Of a stretch of 64,000 bases of DNA, positions 56,913 through 64,000 are shown piece by piece. The position numbers and the translations under genes were made by a program. Origin of the DNA: Flabesymbios commensalis (taxonomy: Eukaryota; Annelida; Polychaeta; Terebellida; Flabelligeridae); contig OZ024914.1 in assembly GCA_964017125.1 (NCBI GenBank), forward strand, positions 27,199,073 through 27,263,072, given 5' to 3'. Numbering within the stretch: the first letter of the stretch is position 1; the number at the start of each line of letters is the position of its first letter. The notes beneath the pieces are model-generated. The model saw only the letters and a list, made by a program, of their open reading frames with translations, was not told the origin of the DNA and searched no databases.

Positions 56913-59230
56913 GGTCTAGTTTTTTGCAAAAAAAAACTGGCGATGTCTCCCCTCCAGCAGCATAACCGATGAGATCTTGTTATCTAAAGGGAAAAATAGG
57001 CAGTTGGAAAGAATATGGAGAAGTTATGGAACAGATTCTAATCGATCACGACTCAATGCACAAGTTCACCTGTGTAACAGACTAATGTCAAAGGTAAAAA
57101 AAAACTATTATACAAATTTGGCTTCAGAGAACATCACAAACCCATCACAAACAAAAGCAGAAGGGAAGTTCCCAGATACCTTCAAAATTGCTCATGTTAC
57201 ACCACTATTAAAAAACCTTCACTAGATCAAAATGAATTAAGCAACTTTAGACTTGTATCTTGATTAAATTTTGTTTCCAAATTGATCGAGAAAATCGTTG
57301 CCAGCCAAATAAAATCTCACATGCAAAATTCAGGTATTTCGAATAACCTTAAATCAGCATATAAATGTGAAAATTCTACCGAAACGGCCTTTTTGTATAT
57401 ATTCAAAAAGGTAATAGTCAGCTCAAGACCGTGAACTTACTGCTTTTTCGCTCTTGGATTTGTCTGCGGCTTTTGACTCGATCGATCATGACCTCTTGCT
57501 CAGTAGATTGACTGAGTGGTTTGGCATTGATAGTGTGGTGTTGCAGTGGGTTCAATCCCATCTGACCGGTCGTTCTCAGCTTTTTAAAGTTAATGGTGTA
57601 CTGTCTACTCCGCAATTGTTATTGTGCGGTGTTCTTCACGGCTCTGTGTTGGGTCCATTTCTTTTTACTATGTATACTACTCCTCTCAATGCAATAATAA
57701 CATCGTTTTGTCTTAAGCATCACCTTTATGCTGATAATACACAAATATACACATCTTTCGTTGCAGAAAATATATATGTTAGTGTGGCTTTTGATCCAGC
57801 TTTTTCATTCAAGAAACATGTCTCGAATATTTGTAGATCAGCTTTCTAATATATTCGAGATCTTAGACGCATTCGAATTCATTTGAATAAAGCTACTGCA
57901 ATTTCTCTAGACAATGCTCTAGTGAGCAGTCGCCTTGACTACTGCAATTCGTTGCTGTTCGGTTGTTCCGAAAAATATAAAACAAATTTGCAGCATGTAC
58001 AGAATTGCTTTGCCCGAGTAGTGACCAGGTCAAGTAGGCTTTCAAGAGTCTAGGCCCCTGCTCAATTCACTGCATTGGTTACCTATTAAATCGCATATCA
58101 AATTTAAACTGAACTTTCTGACATATAAAGCACTATTCATGGGTCGTCCCTCATATCTCAGTGATTTATTACATTTCGAGAAACACCAGCAAACACTCTA
58201 TCCGAAAGTACGAAGTTATTACATCCTTGACCGCGGTCAAAAAGAAATTACGGTCATTCATCGTTTGTGGTTGCCGCACTGCGCTTGTGGAATAAATTGC
58301 CTCTTGAAATAAGTGAAGCAAAATCAGTCACTATTTTTTGGAAAAAATGAAAATACACTTTTTTACATACATAACACCTTAATAATTTTACATAACACCT
58401 TAATCTGAGCATCCACTGATCGTCATATGACGAATCCCCTTTCCGACTATGGACCTCCCCACTGAATACTGATTTTAGTCCACAGCGCCATAAAGGCTCA
58501 ATATTGTTGAGAGATACTGGCGTTATAGAAGTCATCATACTTATACTAATGAAATGAAATGACATTTTCTATAGCGCCTAACTCCTCGGAGGGCCGAGCT
58601 CAGAGGCGCAATCCATCCTTATCAAATTACAAAGAATAAAGGTTGATAGCTAATGGATGTAGTGTCAAAGGCTTTTGTAATTAATGTTATTAAATGGCTC
58701 CTGTGGACAGTAAAGACTATGTATTAAGGGGAATTTATTATTCTGTTTTGGAATCCAGGCAATGTACAAAACACAATGTGGCTTGTCAACACTAGCCCAT
58801 CAAACACGAGACGTTGACCCAATACTGGTCCAATGCTGACCCACTGTCTGCGACGCTGGCCCAGCATCAAACCAGCACTGGTTCAACGCCTCGTGTTTGC
58901 TGATAGCAGCTGGTCTGGCAGTGCTTACTGCTGGGGGCGATTACAAGCCGACACTGACCCAATGTCTGTTAAATGCTGGGCCAGCGTCGCCGGTGCTGGC
59001 CAGTATCCATTCAGCCCTAGTCAGTGCTTCATGTTGGCGGGAGCGTGTGCACATTCAGTTTAGCTTGCTGCTGCAGACAACGAAGTGGAAGTATCTGCTT
59101 ATTTCACAAGTGTGCATATTGCGGTCTTTTGGAAGGGCTGTGACAGACACTGCTGCAGACAGCGAAATGGAAGTATCTGCTTATTTCAAAGTGTGCTTAT
59201 ACTGTCTTTTGAAAGGGCTGTGAAAGGCAA
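56913..59230 (+). mobile_element. TGTCTCCCC element, copy 2, split by a LINE
   Basis: GGTCTAGTTTTTTGCAAAAA, GATGTCTCCCCTCCAGCAGC and CATAACC (to 56967) match copy 1; the match resumes at 58636 with ATAAAGGTTGATAGCTAATG and continues to about 59230 with GCTGCAGACAGCGAAATGGA repeats. The intervening 1.67 kb is the LINE. Confidence 0.75.
56968..58635 (+). mobile_element. 5'-truncated CR1/L2-like LINE inserted in the TGTCTCCCC element
   Basis: Frames show the region before the reverse transcriptase (RQLERIWRSYGTDSNRSR), FPDTFKIAHVTPLLK, then at 57454-57849 DLSAAFDSIDHDLLLSRL, GSVLGPFLFTMYTTPLNA and KHHLYADNTQIYTSF, followed by HVSNICRSAF, SRLDYCNSLLFG and LHWLPI, in the usual LINE order. The catalytic YADD is YADN. 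Stops occur after KNLH and after CRSAF, and the segment between the YADN box and HVSNICRS is about 100 residues shorter than usual, an internal deletion. It is dead. The 3' tail has TATAGCGCC. Confidence 0.85.
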
Positions 59231-59234
59231 AAGA

Positions 59235-60130
59235 GAGCACAATGACGCCAGCGAAAAGGTAGTATATACTTGATTTACAAGTGAGCACATAAGGCCTTTA
59301 GGCAAAACTGTATCTAATTAGTTTTGTCCAAATCGTAAATCTATGATATATAATAGAGGCCTACCTCTTGAAAGAATTATTGTGATGCTGTGTAACGTAG
59401 TCCGCGCAATTGTATTTCACGCAGCATAGTTTCGGATCTTTGTCTGTATCATGTATATCACTGCATAATTGCCAAGCGCCAAATTCCAAGCTCTGAAACA
59501 AGCACAAAAACTACAAAAGAACTAATAGTGTGCCGTATATGAATAACATAATGTTTATGAATGGGGATTTAGACTACAGCTGTTTCAAGCACTGAGACCA
59601 GTATGCTAGAACGGACAAGGGGAACCTTCTGAAAATGGTGTGATGGCAAACCCGTGATTAAAAATTTGAGGTCAAACTTCTCAGGTTACCCACAATATAG
59701 AATCTTTATTGAGTGACAGGGAAGAAGAAAATGTTGTATTTAACCTCTGAATATATACCGATAACCTCAAAATCAGACGTGTCAGGAGGGAGTGCTAATG
59801 CACCTGCCGCTATTATTATGCTGTAGGAGTAGCTAAAACAGAGGTAAGTGAAGATCATTTGTAAACGACTTCAGTCGTGTAACAACCTAAAAAATATATA
59901 AATGATGTATTTAATTTAACAAAATAATAGAAAAAAGAAGGTATTTACAGACAAACATAGTATATATGTCTACACCACATGGTTAGTTGTGTAATATAGA
60001 CTGTTCCCTCAGTCTGAAAGCCTTGCAAAAAAAATGTTCCTTCACTTTTTTATTGTCGAAAAGTATTTTTATATTAAAGATATACAAACGAAGCGAGAAA
60101 CGAAGTGAGAAACGCACAATTTTAACACTT
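59235..60130. other. Stretch without recognised features
   Basis: No exon, array or inverted element seen. Confidence 0.4.
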
Positions 60131-60132
60131 TA

Positions 60133-61392
60133 TAAAGCGACACAATCAGACTTAAATCATCAAAACTCGGTGTTTTTGTTTTGGCTTCTTAATATGACCA
60201 TATGATGTAAACATGTAGGGGAGACCGGGGCTAACTGGGACACGGGGCTAACTGGGACAGGCCTCAAACAGGGAATTCCATGATATGACAATATCAGTGG
60301 CCTCGTTTTCAAGAAAGGAGGGATACTCCCCTCCACTTGAACTACAATCGCAGTGGAACCAGCAGATCTGTGTGCGCAGGTAGGACTAAATGTATTTTTC
60401 TGCCTCTCAAGTAGTTTTCCACGTCTCAATTACGAATCTTATAAAACTGAAACTACTCTAGTTGTATTATACTGAAACATATCACTGAAAACACTCATAT
60501 TTACTGCCTAATTTACAATTATTGGACGCTCGATGCTGTATCATGGCCACATGCCAGGTCATATTTTTCGTGGGAGGTCAACCCGGGGCTAACTGGGACA
60601 ATTCTGGCGGGGCTAACTGGGACAGTCCCAGTTTTCCCCGGAGTGTCCCAGTTAACCACAGTTGTAATAGAACATTGTGTCCCACTTAACCCCTGTGGGT
60701 ACTGACATGTGACCAAAATATATGTTTGCCTAACTAACATTTGTTAGGCCTACTTTAGATTGTATGTATTGGAGGTGGACACAGTGTGGTTGTTACTTAG
60801 TATCAACACATTAGGCCTATAGTCCATCGCTTTAAGCTGTTAATTTCTGCATTATTTTGTTGCAGTTTAAACATTCGTGTTTAGAAGGCATATATATGTT
60901 TATTTATAGCTCACCCCCTTCAAACTATTTGGAATCATCATAGGATGCAGTATACCTGTTTAATCTCTATAAATCCGAAATTGCTGAAATTTTAGGAGTG
61001 TCCCAGTTAGCCCCTGGCCTTGTCCTACTTGGCCCTGTATATGGGGCAAACTGAGACACTATTTTTTTTTCTTAAAAATTATCCAAATCTGTGTAGGTTT
61101 TAGTTGTCAAGGCCCTTGTGACAATAACAAATATCAGACCTAGGTTGAATAATTGTTTTGAATCTCCAACTCTATTATCGTCTGCTCCAGGGCGATAAAT
61201 GATAAAAGTGTCCTAGTTAGCCCCGGTCTCCCCTACATAAACTAGAACTGCGTACGTTTTTAAATTTTTGTGCGCAATTACGCAGTTCTAGTCTATGGAC
61301 ATGTTCACATCATATGGTCATATTAAGTGGCCAAAATAAAAAGACTGATTTTTTTATGATTCTAGTCTAATTGTGTCGATTTAACCAACGTT
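60133..61392. mobile_element. CAATCAG-family element, copy 5, split by another element
   Basis: Left part 60133-60217: TATAAAGCGACACAATCAGA, TTTTGGCTTCTTAATATGAC, ATGTAAACATG. Right part 61234-61392: ATAAACTAGAACTGCG, CAGTTCTAGTCTATGGACAT, ATGATTCTAGTCTAATTGTG. The interval is filled by 60218-61233. Confidence 0.75.
60218..61233. mobile_element. GGGGAGACCGGGG element with TA duplication
   Basis: GGGGAGACCGGGGCTAACTG at the left and CTAGTTAGCCCCGGTCTCCC at the right are inverted complements; TA on both sides. The motif GGGGCTAACTGGGACA repeats at 60243, 60588 and 60611, and as complement near 60640 and 61000. It is 1016 bp with no transposase, a sister of 44100-45170. Confidence 0.8.
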
Positions 61393-61589
61393 TAGTTCTG
61401 AGTGGCGACCATTTAAATCTGATTTTCCCGTGTCTTTTTTTTAATCGTCCGGCGAGTTTGTATGGTGAAGACATGCGTCAGGACATTGGAATACAAATCT
61501 GTGAGTCAATCGCGCTTACAAGCCAAAACCATTATGTATGAGCAGCGGCCATTTTTATATGATCCGTGTCATTTTCCAATTTGGTCAGC

Positions 61590-61775
61590 AAGTATGTTAG
61601 TCCAGGCTGTTGGGGTTAAATTAAAAATAGACTGAGTGTGTGCACTTTTGGAAGAAATTACAATTTTTCGCCCAGATTATCAGTAACATGTACTTTTTCG
61701 ATCCTGATATAGCGCAGCCAATTCTGACACGATTAACACATAATTAACATCTAATTAGTATCCATAATACATAAT
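61590..61775 (+). repeat. Inverted-repeat arm, left (partner 63655)
   Basis: GTCCAGGCTGTTGGGGTT, GTGCACTTTTGGAAGAAATT and ATCAGTAACATGTACTTTT pair with the reverse complement at 63655-63815 at about 75-80% identity by eye. Confidence 0.6.
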
Positions 61776-62159
61776 GAAATTAAGTATGGCCTAATCAATT
61801 GACATTCTATACTTGTAGGACCTACGTCTATGACAAAACATCACATATTTTGGACATTTTGAACCCATGATTGTCAAAAACAATCAATGATGCAAAACTT
61901 TTTTTAAAAAGCATTAACATGCTGGAACTTGGACATGAACAACGGTTTTTTTTCCTTTGTTTTGGACGAGGGTGGCGGTGTAACGTCCATAGCATGCGCC
62001 CACTGCCACATACTCATAAATAGAAGTGCAAAAAATCGAAGGTAATAATATGAACACACACCTTCAACTGAATACCGGCTTGAAAAAAGTTATTAGTGTG
62101 ATTTGTCGGTATCACTTTGATAAAGCGTGAGAGTTTCTTTCACATAGACCTCGGGGTTT

Positions 62160-62330
62160 CCGCCAGGAATGTTTAAATGGGGTGAGGGGGTCCAAAATGG
62201 TCTATTTTAACTGAAATGTCACGAAAATATAGAAAACATATTTATTTTTTGGCCAACAAGGGGGGATAACCCCCCTTTGGTGCTGAGTGGGGGGGGTCCA
62301 GACCCCCCCCCCCCCCCGGCGGAAACCCTG
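62160..62330. repeat. Short G-rich inverted repeat
   Basis: GGGTTTCCGCC (62155) and GGCGGAAACCC (62318) are exact complements; between them lie GGGGGGATAACCCCCC and runs of G and C. Ends CTCGGGGTTTCCGCC / GGCGGAAACCCTGAGG suggest a ~175-bp MITE. Confidence 0.6.
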
Positions 62331-63024
62331 AGGTGACCTATATATATAAATCAATATGTAAATCTCTGGAATCCACAACATGCACAACGAACCATAGAGA
62401 TATCAGGTCAGCAAGAGAGAATTTCCACTGATTAATGGAGAAAGGTTTATACTAACGTTACTTGTCATGCCAGTGTCCAGGTTACACAAGCTGAAATATC
62501 ACACTACTGCCACATACCCTGGACTGCTTGAGGATATGTGTTCACCCTGATTCGCCTTCTATACACCCATATGAGCTGGACTGAACCAAGGACCGAGCAC
62601 ATGACCTTATTGGTAGTCATCTTGTTCTACGAGTGCTGCACACGTCAAAGGCAAAAAAACGAAAGACTTTTCGGATAACACTGGATAAGTATCATAATTG
62701 TTTTGCATTATTCAATGATGACAAGGTTTTGAATAAAGAGACACATCAAATTCCTCGATGAGTTTGGTATTATAAATGGACACTGAGTCAAGCGCTACAG
62801 AGGGATGTGGTGGGGTGAAATGAGCTGACCATTTCTGTTATGCTGACATTTTACCTGTCTATGCCATGAACAGATGAAGGAGGTGTTGTCATATACCATG
62901 TAATAACATGTAATGTGGAGAGAAAACACGTCATGGGATATGACATATCTTGGCATACATTGTATGTCATGTAATGCAATCTGGCGGAAAGGATTACAAT
63001 TACGACCCCGGTTTATTAGATAAA

Positions 63025-63337
63025 ATGAAATGAATCGGGCTTTAGGCCACCTTTGTGCACATATAGGCTAAACTGGGCCAGGAGAACCTCCTGAGGATGG
63101 TGAGATGATTGAGATGACACTGTCCTCCAGACACAGGATTCGAAATTCGAGCCCTGGCGGTCTGAGGCCGAGCACGTTACCTCTCGGTCACGGAGGCTCC
63201 CCACAATACTGACTTTCACACGTGGATGGGGAAGAAACATTTTTGTTTCTTTCAAACCGCCGAGACCGGTAACCGAACCCCAAACTCTGGCGTGAAAGGC
63301 AGCGGTGCTAACCACTACCCTAGGGCCCCCGCCCGGG
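63025..63337 (-). mobile_element. Dimeric tRNA-derived SINE with 12-bp duplication, reverse copy
   Basis: TTATTAGATAAA flanks both ends (63013-63024, 63338-63349). On the minus strand: TAGTGGTTAGCACCGCTGCC, CTTTCACGCC, GGTTCGGTTACCGG (good B box), then GGGGAGCCTCCGTGACCGAG, GAGGTAACGTGCTCGGCC, GGGCTCGAATTTCGAATCC and the 3' part ending CGATTCATTTCATTT. Better preserved than 55172-55473. Confidence 0.87.
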
Positions 63338-63654
63338 TTATTAGATAAATACAACAATAAACCCTAAAATGAAAGGTTCTAGATGTTTTTTTTTATCATA
63401 TATCAAATAATTTTGGATAATTTGAAACATTTTAAACTCTATTTACTAGTGCACTATTTAATAGTGCAATAATATCCGAAATCGTCCGATTTTCCTTGAT
63501 TTTGACTTTGACCCCGACACATCAAGTGATCCTAATGATAAATAATCTCAAAAATATTTTTGTTGTGTCAATTATCCATCAAACAGATAACAAAACTTGA
63601 AATAATTAAAATCGATCCGACGTTTGTTGAGATATTATTTTCTCTGGGAATTTT

Positions 63655-63815
63655 TTTCAGATTTTGCTAATTATGGATACTAATTATATGTAAATTATGT
63701 GGTAATCATGTCAGGACCGAAAGAGTACAGGTTACTGATCATCTGGTCAAAAAATGCTCATTTCTTCCAAAAGTGCACAGAGAAACCCCTGACAGCCTGG
63801 ACTATGTAGGCTGTA
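63655..63815 (-). repeat. Inverted-repeat arm, right (partner 61590)
   Basis: Reverse complement of the left arm; TTTCTTCCAAAAGTGCAC and GACAGCCTGGACTA. With the left arm it brackets ~1.9 kb that includes the SINE at 63025. Confidence 0.6.
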
Positions 63816-64000
63816 ACTGTAAGTTTCAGAACATTTAAAAAGACTCGAAAGTCAACCGTAGTTACAAGAAATACATTTTTATGTCCGAGCGGCAGCCAGT
63901 TTGAATGTGATAGGCCTACATGTCATTTATATACAAAACAAGTTATTAGACTATAAGGGTCACAGGCGGACGCACCACCGGCCGGATGTGCCAAGTAAAG

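Overview
The window looks like non-coding-rich, AT-rich animal DNA, with vertebrate-style GT-AG introns, tRNA-derived SINEs, CR1/L2-like LINE remains, a Ty3/Gypsy-type fossil and many inverted-repeat DNA elements. The palindrome TAGGCCTA recurs at least 25 times. Together these suggest a marine invertebrate, perhaps an invertebrate deuterostome such as an echinoderm or hemichordate. That placement is inference; no diagnostic gene is present.

Layout. 66-5447 is one giant palindromic element (about 5.4 kb), made of two mirror-image arms with roughly 390-bp repeats outside and a 63-bp minisatellite inside. 5977-27126 is a plus-strand gene with eight exons in mutually compatible splice phase. They encode the last 1116 residues of a protein with spectrin-like helical exons, a 560-residue low-complexity middle and a disordered tail. 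Its 5' end is not seen. Its introns hold MITEs, a SINE, a 22-bp minisatellite, a segmental duplication and a foldback element. 28000-31025 is an array zone: a ~146-bp tandem array, a GGCCCAAC tract and an element with ~165-bp repeats. 34022-45830 is a second, unrecognised gene on the minus strand, with five coding exons in matching phase and possible upstream exons at 46.5 kb and 53.7 kb. 36-64 kb is otherwise a mosaic of transposable elements, several of them nested.

The two genes converge (plus gene ends at 27126, minus gene ends at 34022) and about 7 kb of repeats lie between them. Neither protein could be assigned a function. The most unusual structures are the giant palindrome, the pair of inverted minisatellites forming a 2.4-kb foldback element in intron 7, and several nested insertions whose order can be read because an empty paralogous site is also in the window. 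All alignments were done by eye; percentages and element boundaries are approximate.
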